From the NCBI GenBank assembly GCA_031769625.1, contig JAUIMM010000015.1:26195501-26259500 (forward strand): DNA of 64,000 nt, in the 5' to 3' direction. A program made the position numbers and the translations under genes. The notes beneath the pieces are model-generated. The model had not been told where the DNA came from. It did no database searches and worked only from the letters and a program-made list of their open reading frames with translations. Below, in pieces: positions 52,956 through 64,000 of the stretch (its first letter is position 1; each line of letters begins with the position of its first letter). Source of the stretch: Taudactylus pleione. Its lineage: Eukaryota > Chordata > Amphibia > Anura > Myobatrachidae.

Positions 52956-53330
52956 TATGTGTCAGCAACTCTTTAGCACTTAAGTGAACTAAGAATAAAA
53001 ACAAACATTTTATTTTTTAGCACACTTGTTTTACTCAACTCTTCCTTACAAAGCAATAACCTATGAACTAAGGCAACTTCTTTTACCACTAACTTGGCTA
53101 CTTGGGACCACTGTTCAATTGAAATTTTACTTTGGATGAGAAAATAGTATGAAGATGCTTGGCAACAAAATTGCACCAAAATGACGTTCTGTGAACAAGT
53201 CATAGGATCAGGGGCTTTAATAGTGAATTTAAAATTATAAAGGACATTTTTAATTAAGTATAAACCTTTCTATATTTTCCTTAATGTTAAGACTGTGTAC
53301 AAATCTGTTTGTACTCTAATGCTGGGTAAA
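52956..53330. other. No gene seen
   Basis: AT-rich non-coding sequence. Confidence 0.4.
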
Positions 53331-53742
53331 CACTGGCCGATATATTGGGCGATCAATTGATTGGCCAATATATCTGCTGCCCGTCGGCCAGTGTGTACAG
53401 ACGATATGTCTGTGAATGACATCGTTCACAGACATATCGCATTGGCTATGCTGCACAGCCTATGAACAGATATGTCTGCAGACATGTCTGTCCATCGGCA
53501 AGTGTGTACGGGCGGTCTGCAGACATATCTGTCCATCGGCAAGTGTGTACGGGCGGTCTGCAGACATATCTGTCCATCGGCAGATGTGTACGGGCGGTCT
53601 GCGGACATATCTGTCCATTGGCAAGTGTGTATGGGTGGTCTGCAGACATATCTGTCCATCGACAAGTGTGTACGGGCGGTCTGCGGACATATCTGACCAT
53701 CGGCCAGTGTGTACAGGCGGTCTGCAGACATATCTGTCCATG
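53331..53742. repeat. Transposon-like head followed by about 6.8 units of the 41-bp minisatellite
   Basis: 53331-53465 has nested inverted repeats (cactggccgatatattgggc, ttggccaatatatc, cgatatgtctgtgaatgaca-tcgttcacagacatatcg). The tract ggccagtgtgtacagacgat-atgtctg resembles the 41-bp unit that follows (53466-53742), so the minisatellite may have grown out of this element. Same unit as 1-1372. Confidence 0.8.
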
Positions 53743-55306
53743 AGTTTGAGTTGTAAATTCATACAAAACGTGTACCAATAAAGGGGTCCCCACTCTTGGG
53801 GACACCCAAGGCTGATAGCCCGAGGCTATTCCCCACATCCGTGGTGGTGGTGGGTGTGGGCAGGGTCGAACTGGCCTGGCGGGGCCGGGTTATTCCCCAG
53901 GTGGGCCCCACTGACTCTAAGCTCCTCTCTCAACCATGGGAGGATGGGGCCTATAGTGTTGATACTGTCTGCAAGGGGAGCTTGGGTTTAAGATAAAACA
54001 AAGTGGCAGGGGGCCATCCACAACTGCTAATATATTTATTTTTTGTAAACCCTTGAACTCAGTTGATCTGAGTCCCTGCACCTAGAGGGAGGAGGGGTGG
54101 AGCCATCTGTGTCAGGGAACAGGAACTTTGTGCACTGCCCCTGATACTGACTATCCCTATTGACTGCTACAGAATGTCACAGGTAGGTTGGGCCGGGGCA
54201 GGCTCTGTGAGTGACATCAGCGCTGGAGACTCGTAAGTTGAACCCTCAGCTTGTGCCCTAGGGCATGGGGACACCAGTGGGGGTGCACAGTGCAACCCAG
54301 CCTGACATAGCCGCGGAGACTGCCTGCAGGGAGGTCCCTACTTTAGCCGTACTGAGCTGCTGTAGCACAAGTCATGGGGGAGGAGCCACAGCAGCCCTGC
54401 ACTAAAGGAGCCACAGGACGGACTAGAAGCAGCAATTAAGGTAAGTGCACTGTAATTAGACTTTGAATGTCCTGCTAGAGGGCAAGCTGAGACTTGTAGT
54501 TCCACAAAGCTGGAAAGCCAGCCCTTACTCAAGATCACTGTCATTCACACTTAGTGATAGCAGTGGCATCCTTCCCCGTAGTGGCACCCGGTGCAGGGAG
54601 GGTTGTAGTCGAACCCCCGTTGTAGTCACTCCGGGGGGTCCTGTAGATGCGGACTGCCCCAGGGGAGCAGTCAGTGTGCAGTGCCGGCTCCCTCACTGTG
54701 TCAGGAACCTAAGCTTTTGTTACTGAGGAGGAGTCGGCACTTTGGTGTCACCCCCTTGGCGACACCACTGAGTGATAGGCACAGGCACACACACATTAAA
54801 TAAAAAAAATGATATTTTTTACATATATATATATATATATATATATGTATATTTCTACTCTCTGCCGCACAGTAACGTCCAGCAAAAGGGTCCTTGTTCG
54901 GGCGCCAAATGTGACAAGGATCATATACTCCAGGTAAAAGTTCCAAACGCAATATTTATTTTCCAAAGCTTAAAAATAGGTAATTCACAGCTGAACAGCA
55001 GTAGCTACCAGCAAGTCACAGGTCACAAAGCCGTTCACAGCAGACCTTTGCATACAGTGTTGTAAATTCTCCACCATTAAGATCCAGAACCCGCAACAGT
55101 AGCCACCCCATGGCCTATCACCTGGGAGACTAGTTCACCAACAGGAGCCCTGTTTATTGTGCCTGAAACCCTCTTAAAACAAGTTGACAGGTGTCTGCAA
55201 TCATGCTTGCTGTTTCCAAGACTTGATCAAGCAGAACACCTGGACTGGATCCCACATCCTGCTGCCCTATATCCATGTCAGGTATGTTTACGCTGTCCCT
55301 GTCACA

Positions 55307-55337
<31 letters not shown>

Positions 55338-56550
55338 GAGTCCTGTAGTATATACACAGTGTATATATATATATATATATGTATATAAAATCAAACCACA
55401 AGTCAGCACACTCTGACATTGTTCATTGAATGGGTGCATTATCAAATTTCATTAAACACAGCTGTAGTCCAAAACAGACAATCCGCACACCTTGATAATA
55501 TGCCAAAAAACTTTTTATAAACTTCCAATCAGCGTATTTATTCTATCAGCCAGCAGATCAACACTAAAAAGTGCAATAGCGCAAAAAGTGCATTGTATTA
55601 GAAGTTGCAGAGTACTTATATTGTCAATATCGTCTTAAGAGAGGATCTGTGGTAGAGGACCGGCAACTGAATGCAGACGGCCGTTTCGGTGCTAACAAGC
55701 ACCTTCTTCCAGAGGCAGCGCTCCGATACTAAAACCCATCTGGGTTATATAAATGAATGACTGGAAATTAATGTTATTGAGGTTACTGATACTTTACGAA
55801 CAAAATAGCCCAAATTACATGTTTTTAGCTGCTTTTATCGATTTACATAAAAATTACAGATCCAAAACCAAAACACTTGAGGGTGGTTGTGGCAAAAGCC
55901 AAACGTGACGATGAATTAGAACCAAAACAGAAACACTGGGGTCTGTGCACATATCTAGTAAGCATGAGTACAGGTATATATCACCATATGGAAAATAGAA
56001 AACTAAATCTGTTAAACAGGCATTTCTAGAGAGGAGACACGGGCCCCCCCTCTCAGTCCGGCGGCCAGCAGCGTACTGAGCTGTGCACGCCCAGTGCCGG
56101 AGTTATAGACTCTGGGCACTAGAGTGTGCCCAGAGTCTATAGAGTATGCGCAGGTCACCGGGAAAATGACCGCGGCGGATATTTTCCCTGTACTGCACAT
56201 GCGCAAATGACGGGAAAATGGCCGCGGCGCCAATTTTTCAGTCGTTTTTACAGCGCCTGACCCCCACGCCGACAGAGATAAGTAATACTATGGGTGCAGG
56301 GTGTGCGGTGCGGGGCCCCCCTGGACCCAGGGGCCCATATACCCTGCACCCATTATAGATACGCCCCTGCTGTTAATATATACACAATTTATTTATTTTT
56401 TTATAAATTGAAGCATTGACATTTTTCAATAAAGGAAGAAATAAAATGGAACACAAAACATTGGTAGAACAGGCTTGCATAACAGTCAATTATAGACTAT
56501 TGGGCTAGAAGAGATAATGTAATGCTGGCCTCAGGGATCTAAGTTAGCAC
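53743..56550. other. No gene seen; repeats and microsatellites
   Basis: Contains TA runs at about 54824-54848, 55307-55333 and 55361-55382, a 16-bp stem tatagactctgggcac with its complement (56104-56141), and gacggccgtttcggtgctaa...caccttcttccaga (about 55678-55715), a phrase common in amphibian dispersed repeats. GC-rich 54050-54460 and 54560-54720 show no convincing exon. Confidence 0.4.
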
Positions 56551-56889
56551 TTAAGGTGCCCATCCACTAGACGATTTATGTGAGCGATATAACGATATCG
56601 TTATCGTTCATAAATCGTTTGCAAATCACTTGCAAATCGTTTGTAAAAATGTCTTAAACGACCAGAGATGCGTGTGCCCTCTGGTCTTTTAGACATCTAA
56701 CATCGTGCAAACATGCTGGACAATCTGACAATATCGTCAGGATCAGCATATTTGCAAATGATTGATGTGCCTGCACTGAACGACTGCTCGTTCAGTGCAG
56801 GGCTCATCACAGACTGACAAACGAATGCACGATTACAATGTCGTAATTGTGCAGTTGTTTTCAGATCTTTATGTGGATGGGCACCTTAA
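56551..56889. mobile_element. Short transposon with TTAAGGTGCCCATCCAC...GTGGATGGGCACCTTAA ends
   Basis: 339 bp. 18-bp inverted ends; internal cgatatcgttatcgttcata, caatctgacaatatcgtcag and cactgaacgactgctcgttc stems. Interior motifs resemble the 12.26-14.7 kb unit, suggesting a related family. Target duplication not clear. Confidence 0.75.
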
Positions 56890-57927
56890 GCAGCGAGTGC
56901 TTTCAAATAAGTAAATTAAAGCCAGGCATGCAAAAGAATCATATATTTGAATACAAGAAAAAACAAACAAAGTGACACTGCAATAATGACCAGCAAAATT
57001 CCTAAGAGAATAATTGTAATGCAAGAGACCTGTGCCGAGCAAAAAACAAATAGGAACATAATATAAAATAAATAAAAACACAATAAAGAGAGAGGAGTAA
57101 AGGGGTGGGGAAGAGGGGGTGAGAATTAGACAGAGAACTACACTTTGTCAGGGCCCCAATACCAAAGCCGAACCTAGAGGCGGACCCCTGGTAACATAAG
57201 GAGGAGGGGATGGGAGCAGCAAAGGTTCAATCAAGTGACTCAAGGAGCATCAGCCAGGAGCTTTCAATGTAGAAACCATTCTGTGTTCTCAAATAGCTTA
57301 AAAATGTGCTCTTGAGTTTCTAAATCCAGAGACTCTATATACAACCTCCACTTTTTATAGAGATTGAGAACGCCCTTCTCAATGTTGGGCATAGTGGAGC
57401 GTCTATCAAAATATAACAGTTGAAGCATTTTTTGTTTAACTTCATTTAACGAATGAGATGATTTAATGATCCAGTGTATTAAAATTATTATTTATGAAAC
57501 AGTGACCATTACAGTAAGAATGGGAGTTACAGACTTCCTCAAAGGGCCTAGGTCCCAATTCATGAAATTGGCACAAAGACAGGCTAAAGGGTCTAGAGGG
57601 AGTGTGAGAGAAAGAAACCGTTGATGAACAGGATAACTTTGTTCCAGAATGGTCTAAATTTCCACAGTCCCAGAAACAATGGAAAATTGTGGCATTAGAA
57701 TTATGGCATTTTAAGCATTGCCCCGACTCAGATTGGACCACATATTTACGTTGTGCAGGTGACAGGTACGCCCTTTGCAGTGTGCGGACATGTACTTCCT
57801 TTAAATAAGCTGAATTTTAAGCTTTAAAATCAAATGAACTAAAAGAACTGTAGGAGCAGTCACTGACGATAGGTCATTGTGCCATGATAAGGATCATTTC
57901 TCCCAATGAACTTTAGAGATGACAGTG

Positions 57928-58289
57928 CATACATGCAGACTTTCTGGCAGCCCCTTGTGGGAGGGGGCTGCCAGGTCGGTGCAACAGGGAGGGTGGGGGC
58001 GGCTGAAGTAGGCGGAGCGGGGGCGTATCTGCATGATCTCGTCATTGCGTCCCCACCCCCCGTTTTATAATACCGATATTAACAGCATTACAAAGCGGGG
58101 GGCGGGGCTACGATGACGCTATTCAGTGCGAATCGCGTTAACATCCCTCCAAACCACCCACTTTCACATGCAGTCGCGGGGGGGGGGCTCACGGACAATG
58201 CGGGGGACTTGCCTCCTCTTGCAAGGTGTCGGGAGCGGCACTCAATTTTCGGGAGGCTCCCAACAGTCCCGGGAGAGTAAGCAAGTATG
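57928..58289. mobile_element. Short transposon, CATAC...GTATG ends, 6-bp TSD ACAGTG
   Basis: 362 bp inserted in the antisense L1. ACAGTG at 57922-57927 and 58290-58295. Ends catacatgcagact and agtaagcaagtatg. The interior has ggggggcggggctacgatga and tcgggaggctccc, shared in style with 27479 and 29076. Confidence 0.8.
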
Positions 58290-59362
58290 ACAGTGATCAA
58301 CACAGGATAAAGATATATTTTGTTTGATAGGAATTGCTATCACAAAATTTTAATACAGACAGAATGGGGTCACGATCTGGGGGAGAAGAATTTAAGGATA
58401 AAAGCGAGGAGATAAAATGACGGGCCTATAGGAACATGTAGAAGTGCTGATGCGGAAGAGAGTATTTGTCTTGAATTGTTGAGAATTGTGAAATATTCCC
58501 AACTGGATCAAAAACCTTAGAAGCAATATTAAGTCCCCTGTCTCTCCATAAAAGAAAATTAGAACGAGTTAACGAGGGAACATAAGCAGACTGCCCCAAA
58601 GGGGGATAAAAGGGGTCACTAACGGATTTCTGTGACATTTTTTATTTAGAAATCTCCAGGCCTGATAAGTATCGTGGAACATAATATGATGTCTCACCTG
58701 GGGAGGAATGACTGAGGGTCTAGAGTGAATCAGGGCACTAGGGGAAATGTGGCAAACAATGCCTTATCAAGGGACAGGTCAGTGTATAATTCCTTGTTTA
58801 GAAGCCAGTCATCACTATATCTGAAGAAAATAGAGAGTAAGAAGCAAAGTCAGGGACCCCAAGGCCTCCAGATTTACGTATCGCCTGCGCCTGGCTAAGC
58901 CTATTTTGTTTTTTTTCTCCTGCCATAGGAAACGGGTCATGCATTTATTGATAAAGGCAATATCCTGATTAGTTAGGCGGATAGGGAGCATTTGCATTAT
59001 GTAAAAGATCTTGGGGAAGATTATGCTTTTAAGTGCTGCAACCCAACCCAGTAATGAGAGGGGAAGGAGTTTCCAGCTGTCTAGCTTAGTGGTTACTTTG
59101 GCTAATTATTGGGGTGAAGTTGGATTTGTATAATTTTGAGAGATCTGATGTTATCTGTACCCCCAGATATGTGATCTTAGTGGCCGCTATGTTGAAAGAA
59201 GCTGCAAAAGGAATAGAGGGGAGGATTGATTGGGAACCTTTTAAAAATTGTAATTCTGACGTGGAAATGTTGGTTTTGTACCCAGATACAGAGCCAAAAG
59301 ATAAAATTATCTTCATAATTTCGGGAATAGAAGAGACTCGGTCTGCTGGAAATAAGAACATG

Positions 59363-61043
59363 AAAAAAAGGAAAAACTCTATTTGGTGAGCACTCTTGTT
59401 TTTAGATAATATAAATAAATTAATACATAACTTTTATTGGAAAAACTCTGACAGGCAGCTGTCTCCTCCGTGAACAAGCCATTCGGCGAAACGCGCGTCG
59501 GCAGGACGGGTGTCTGTGTGTGCGCAGCACATGACACTCCAACTACCAGTTTGTACCCCTTGTATTTTCTTCACACTTTTTATTTTATTTTTCACTTGCT
59601 TGGTCAGTATCATTCACACCTGATTTTTTCCACACGGACTCATATTGGTTGTTGCTCTGTGACCTACCATAGTTATTTGGGTTTAAGCACCTATTGCTGA
59701 TTACTTTAACCCTATATGTACAATAGCACTTAATTTATATTAAAGGATTTAATGGTCCTGATCTGATACTTATTTATAGTACTACACTTTCATATATATT
59801 GTGTAGGTGATTTATTGCATATATTTTGTACAGGTTTTGATATGTGTTCATGTTTAAATCATTTTGTTTATATGGTGTAATTGTGTGTCTAATTGCATAG
59901 ATATTACCATAAACGTACCGTTTAATGATATTACAATAAATTAATATATGTCTAGGGAACCCAGCATAATATTTTCAATTGGTTGCTTATGTATAAAGAG
60001 AGTAATTATTTATTACCTTGTATTAGCAACAATCAACTTGGAGGACACCTATACATATGCACATGTTATTGTTAGCCCTGTGGTAATTACTAATCAGCAG
60101 CTATCATTGTATATCTCTGCATTAATTTAATAGTTATTTAGCTACGCGACCCCCGGCTATATAACTCTCTTATATTTTTGTGTCCTCTCTATTAACTGAT
60201 GACAATCTCAATTAGAGTAACTCTCTCATTGGGGGTCCAATGCTCCTTTGTAAGACCCCCAACAGCAGAAGCGAAATATTGAGAAAAGTTGCGGTTATTC
60301 TGTTGTTTCTAAGGGTCAAACCGTTTCCAGGTGATCTCTCACTCCCTACCGATGACTTGTGGTCAAATAGGGAGAAGTAGAATCTAGAGAAACGGCATCT
60401 TTACCTTGACTATTCTGATATTTCACATTAATGAGAGCACTATAGATACAAACTGGTATTTTTTCTAATGATGCCATAGAGGCAATATATATGTATTATT
60501 TTTATTCTTTATTTCGCCATTATTTTTGATGTTTCGATATATCTCTAATTGTGTCATGTGATATTTTTTTGATATTTTAGCTACATTTATTGTGCATCTG
60601 GCCTTAGATGCATTAGCAATCAGGACTTTATAACCTTTTATTTTATTTTCATTTTGAATAAACTCTCTCCTTTGTTATGTCTTTATACTTTTTGGTTATT
60701 CATATTTTTTCATATACTCTTTATGTGAGACATACCATATTTTGAATCGTGTTATTATACACAGCTGCAGGTAATAACATATTATATTTTATTGTACAGT
60801 TTTTCCAATAAAAGTTATGTATTAATTTATTTATATTTTCTAAAAACAAGAGTGCTCACCAAATAGAGTTTTTCCTTTTTTTCTTGTTTTGTCTTTGTTG
60901 CCTAACTCTAGTGAGCACCACCACTATATTGTGTATCTTTTTCTGGTTTCAGATATTTATTGATAAGAATAGTGGTACTAATAATTATCTTGTCATATAC
61001 AGTCAGTGCGACGATTTCCCATTTCCCTCTTCCCCATAGTTGT
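59363..61043. mobile_element. Insertion with about 80-bp inverted repeats and a 15-bp TSD
   Basis: GGAAATAAGAACATG at 59348-59362 and 61044-61058 flanks 1681 bp inserted in the L1 remnant. Left part aggaaaaactctatttggtg...acttttattggaaaaactct (59369-59449) is the complement of 60787-60880. The interior contains cgaaacgcgcgtcggcagga at about 59487 and is otherwise AT-rich and non-coding. A long target duplication fits target-primed retroposition; the inverted repeats do not fit an ordinary LINE. Confidence 0.7.
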
Positions 61044-61520
61044 GGAAATAAGAACATGTCATCTCCGAAAAAAGCGACCTTTCAATTGACATTTCCAATC
61101 AGAATGCCTTTAAAAGCAGTAGAGGATCGGAGAGCGATAGCTAGAGGTTCCAGAGCGATAGCAAAAAGAAGGGGGGAAAGGGGACAGCCCTACCGAGTCC
61201 TTTTGCGGATGGTAAATGGGAGGAGGGGAGAAAGCCATTACACAACACTCGTGTCTGAGGGTTGGACTATAACATCTTTAGAGTGTCCACAAAAGGTTCT
61301 GGGAAGCCAAATCAAAAAAGGATGTCGAATAGGTGTTGCCAGTATATGAGATCAAAGGCTTTCTCAGAATCATGTGATAAAATTAAGCTAACTGGGGATT
61401 GTGTAGAAGAGAGGGCTGCAGAAATCGATTAAATAACTCGTCTGACATTCACTACTTAATGTCTGCCCCAAATAAACCCAGTTTTGTCCGGGTGGATAAT
61501 ATGAGGCAGAATAATTTTAA

Positions 61521-61652
61521 TAGATTGTAAGCTTGCGACCAGGGCCTTATATATCTGTCTGTTATTACCCAGTTTTGTTCTATTAATTTTTATAATTGTA
61601 AAGCGCAATGGAATATGCTGCGCTATATAAGAAACTGTTAATAAATAAATAA
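61521..61652 (+). repeat. Dispersed SINE-like repeat inserted in L1 remnant
   Basis: Matches in order the minus-strand repeat at 26361-26644: ttgtaagcttgcgaccaggg, ..., ttgtaaagcgcaatggaata, an AT-rich end with aataaataaata. It separates the L1 segments LPKTGKD and PHIIHPDKTGF. Confidence 0.6.
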
Positions 61653-61939
61653 GAGGGTTGGCAGGAGCCAAGTAACGAAAGATCCTTTCCTGTTTTAGGA
61701 AGCAGTTTTAGGGTAGCTGAGTTAAAGTGGGGCAGGATCAATTTAATGGTGAGCATGGAATTAAACACTAAAACTAGATGTCATCCAACTAGGGGAGTAA
61801 CATTTTATAGAACTCACCACTTAAACCATTAGGGCCAGGTGCTTTAGCTGGTTGTAAATGCTGGATAGCTTTGCGAACTTTGTCTATAGTGATTGGGGAT
61901 AAGAGAGATTGGGCCATCTCAGATGTAATAGTAGGGCAG

Positions 61940-62310
61940 CTCCATTGAGCATGCGTGGGATCTCGCAAGTATCGCGAGATCCCCTCGCGCAGCCTGGAGC
62001 CGGCAGCCGCCGCAGCAGGGACAGCGCTGTCCCTGCTGTGGGGATAGGCTAGCGCCAGGCTGTAGCTGTCGATAATGACAGCTACAGCCGGCCGAACGGT
62101 CATGCGGTATGACCGTTCGTATATGGCCCTGCCGCTCGGCGCTGCTATCTTGTAGATAGTAGCACCGATAATGACAGGGGCGCAAAGCGCCCATCATTTA
62201 CCGCCCAGACCCCCGATCATACATCGGGGAGAAGCAGTGTCAGCGCACATAACGTGCGCTGATACCGCTTCTGGGCTTCATACATCTCCCCCATGGTTTG
62301 CATAAATTTC
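61940..62310. mobile_element. GC-rich hairpin insertion in L1 remnant
   Basis: GC-rich block with stems gggatctcgcaagtatcgcgagatccc, gcagggacagcgctgtccctgc, ctgtagctgtc/gacagctacag and cagcgcacataacgtgcgctg. It ends ttcatacatctccccc, the terminus also seen on the MITE at 17927-24024. The left boundary is uncertain. Confidence 0.55.
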
Positions 62311-62462
62311 TCAAAATAGGAGTTGGAGTTGGTAGTGTATTAATGCTTACTGTGGGGTGATGGGGAAATCTTATATTGCTGAAAGGCTTCGGACAGGGAG
62401 GATTGTAGAGTTATGTAAAGTGCAGAATATTTTTTGTTAGTGGAAGAGACATAGGAAATAAT

Positions 62463-63061
62463 GGGCCTGATTCAGAGCCGGACGCAATTAGCGCTCGCTC
62501 GTCCTGAAAATAGGGGTGGCTATTCAAATGAACCGTTCGCTGTTTGCGGTCTGTTCACGCCTCTAGGTCTGAACGAGCGTACAAAACTTGCGGTCGTTTT
62601 TTGGGAAACTACGCCCCCTGACCGCTCGCATCCTACGTCATGTCCGCTATTTATTAGATTAATCGAGTACATCGACCAGTGTATGAGCTGCTCGCTATTC
62701 TAGTGGTTGGTTTTTGCTACCACAATTTTGCGAGCAGTTCTGGCTATAAAATAACCCAGTGACGTGGTCAATGACGCTGCTGTTTTAATTATGCACACCC
62801 ATAAAACGCCCGTTTTGACCTTTAAGCACGCCTGCGATCGGATCTCCACTCCCCGTTTTCAAGCACCTTCCCCTGTTACCACCCACATATGCCTCTTTCA
62901 GTCACTCAAATTTTCAGGCATTCGCTATTTTGCGAGCACATGAATTTCGACTGCACTGACTGGTTCGCGCATGCGTATAACGATCCATACGCATGCGCAG
63001 TTGGGCAAACATCGCTCGGAGCGAACGAGCGGCCGCTTACGAGTGGCTCTGAATCAGGCCC
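62463..63061. mobile_element. 599-bp DNA transposon, copy 4, reverse orientation (TSD AAT)
   Basis: Ends GGGCCTGATTCAGAGCC and GGCTCTGAATCAGGCCC; AAT at 62460-62462 and 63062-63064. The interior is the complement of copies 2 and 3. It is inserted in the antisense L1 remnant, so it is younger than that L1. Confidence 0.9.
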
Positions 63062-63449
63062 AATATCTCCCCGAAGGACTGCTTTTGCAGCCTGCCAGAA
63101 AAGAACTGGGTCGGTCTCCAGGTGGGCTCAAATATTGTTTTTATATTCTTCCCATGTGGCTTTGGGCCTGTTCCTAAATTTGAGAGAATGTGCTAAACAT
63201 GAAGGGAATTTCCACGATTTAGTTAACCCAGTATCCTCAGGTGCATGAAGGGAGTCTGAGATTAATACATGATCTGAAAGGAAAACAGACTCTATATTAG
63301 CCTCGGAGACCTTCAGGAAGAGGGAATGAGAAAACAATAGAAAATCAATTTGTGAAAAAGTCCCCCTGACAGCAGAGAGAGTTATACTCTCTATTCATAG
63401 GGTGGAGAGCCCTCCAACCATTGATTAATTGGAGTCTTTTCAATAAATA

Positions 63450-64000
63450 CAGTCAGGTGCATAAATATTGGGACATTGACAGAATTTTCATATTTTGGCC
63501 TCTATTCACCACCACAATGGCTTTGAAATGAAACAAACAAGATGTGCTTTAACTGCAGACTCTCAGATTTAATTTGAGGGTAATTACATCCAAATCAGGT
63601 GAACGGTGTAGGAATTACAACGGTTTCTATATGTGCCTCCCACTTTTTAGGGGGCCAAAAGTAATGGGACTATCAACTCAAAAGCTATTTCATGGACAGG
63701 TGTGGGGTATTCCCTCGGTATTTCATTATCAATTAAGCAGGTAAAAGGTCTGGAGTTGATTCTAGGTGTGACATTTGCATTTGGAATCAGTTGCTGTCGA
63801 CTCTCAATACGAGATCCAAAGAGCTGTCACTATCAGTGAAGCAAGCCATCATTAGGCTGAAAAATCAAAACAAACCCATCAGAGAGATAGCAAAAACATT
63901 AGGTGTGGCCAAATCAACTGTTTGGAACATTCTTAAAAAGAAAGAACGCACCGGAGAGCTCAGCAACACCAAAAGACCCGGAAGACCACGGAAAACAACT
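63450..64000 (+). mobile_element. Third Tc1/mariner element, cut by window end
   Basis: Begins cagtcaggtgcataaatatt right after TA (63448-63449), with a long 5' terminal region and then a transposase frame. The right end lies outside the window. Confidence 0.85.
63809..64000 (+). pseudogene. Tc1 transposase N-terminus, start codon ACG, partial
   Basis: Open from 63809 to the window end: RSKELSLSVKQAIIRLKNQN, REIAKTLGVAKSTVWNILKK (helix-turn-helix) and TKRPGRPRKT (GRPR hook). The expected initiator reads ACG at 63809-63811, so translation would need another start. 64 codons are visible; the catalytic part lies beyond the window. Confidence 0.75.

Larger units (their letters stand above)
57100..63430 (-). 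pseudogene. Antisense L1 ORF2 remnant broken by at least four insertions
   Basis: Read on the minus strand from 63430: SLFLKVSEANIESVFLSDHV and VLFWQAAKAVLRGDI (end of the endonuclease), then TLQSSLSEAFQQYK (62330-62460), KAIQHLQPAKAPGPNGLSGE, LLPKTGKDLSLL, LPHIIHPDKTGF, DMFLFP, ILSFGSVSGYKTNIS, ITYLGVQITSDLSKLY, QMLPIRLTNQDIAFINKC, and finally CLKCHNSNATIFHCFWDC (57660-57720), the C-terminal cysteine cluster. It is older and much more decayed than the L1 at 34.6-41.75 kb. Confidence 0.82.

Noticed and set aside
59470..59510. Hammerhead-type ribozyme near cgaaacgcgcgtcgg
   Set aside because: A GAAAC word is present but no CTGATGA core or matching stems were found.

Overview
The window looks like nuclear DNA from a repeat-rich vertebrate, most likely a frog with a large genome. 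The basis is a split gene with GT-AG introns of 0.5-10.5 kb, a DIRS1-type tyrosine-recombinase retrotransposon, L1-clade LINEs, three Tc1/mariner elements, a gamma-type endogenous retrovirus with env, hAT elements and many short non-autonomous DNA transposons. There are no bacterial-type operons, CRISPR arrays or prokaryotic genes. The species assignment is inference.

The only host gene recognised runs on the + strand from 17542 to about 48.9 kb. Eight coding exons (17542-17877, 26866-27021, 30166-30257, 31405-31467, 33189-33327, 34233-34431, 44945-45073, 48122-48199) join in phase into a protein-kinase-C-like catalytic domain with a short basic N-terminus. A probable 3' UTR exon with AATAAA follows near 48.73-48.88 kb. 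All catalytic residues are present up to exon 5. Exon 6 carries a 7-bp insertion that shifts the frame, and its splice donor reads AT instead of GT. This copy is therefore probably disabled or encodes a truncated kinase.

Layout. 1-1.37 kb: 41-bp minisatellite. 1.8-3.5 kb: foldback and a dead Tc1 element. 3.49-4.09 kb: 599-bp DNA transposon. 5.2-12.1 kb: degraded endogenous retrovirus (gag start, RT connection, RNase H, integrase, env) with foreign insertions. 12.25-14.84 kb: tandemly triplicated element with an internal 36-bp minisatellite, split by a multi-hairpin transposon. 16.6-17.2 kb: hAT nested in an older repeat. 18.0-23.9 kb: DIRS1-like element inside intron 1. 25.05-25.42 kb: 20-bp minisatellite. 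27.5-33 kb: small transposons in introns 2-4. 34.6-41.75 kb: almost complete L1 in intron 6. 42.5-47.7 kb: Harbinger-like element, foldbacks, hAT and Tc1. 49.6-53.0 kb: more 3-bp-TSD elements. 53.33-53.74 kb: a second 41-bp array. 56.9-63.4 kb: antisense L1 remnant broken by several younger insertions. 63.45 kb to the end: start of a third Tc1 element.

The most interesting signal is a set of non-autonomous transposons with ends GGGCCTGATTCAGAG/CTCTGAATCAGGCCC and 3-bp target duplications. One family has four copies of exactly 599 bp. Another (12831-13359, 30625-31164, 51619-52099) is a continuous string of about eleven hairpins. Its stem positions recur between copies although several stem sequences are quite different. 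No transposase for these elements is visible here.
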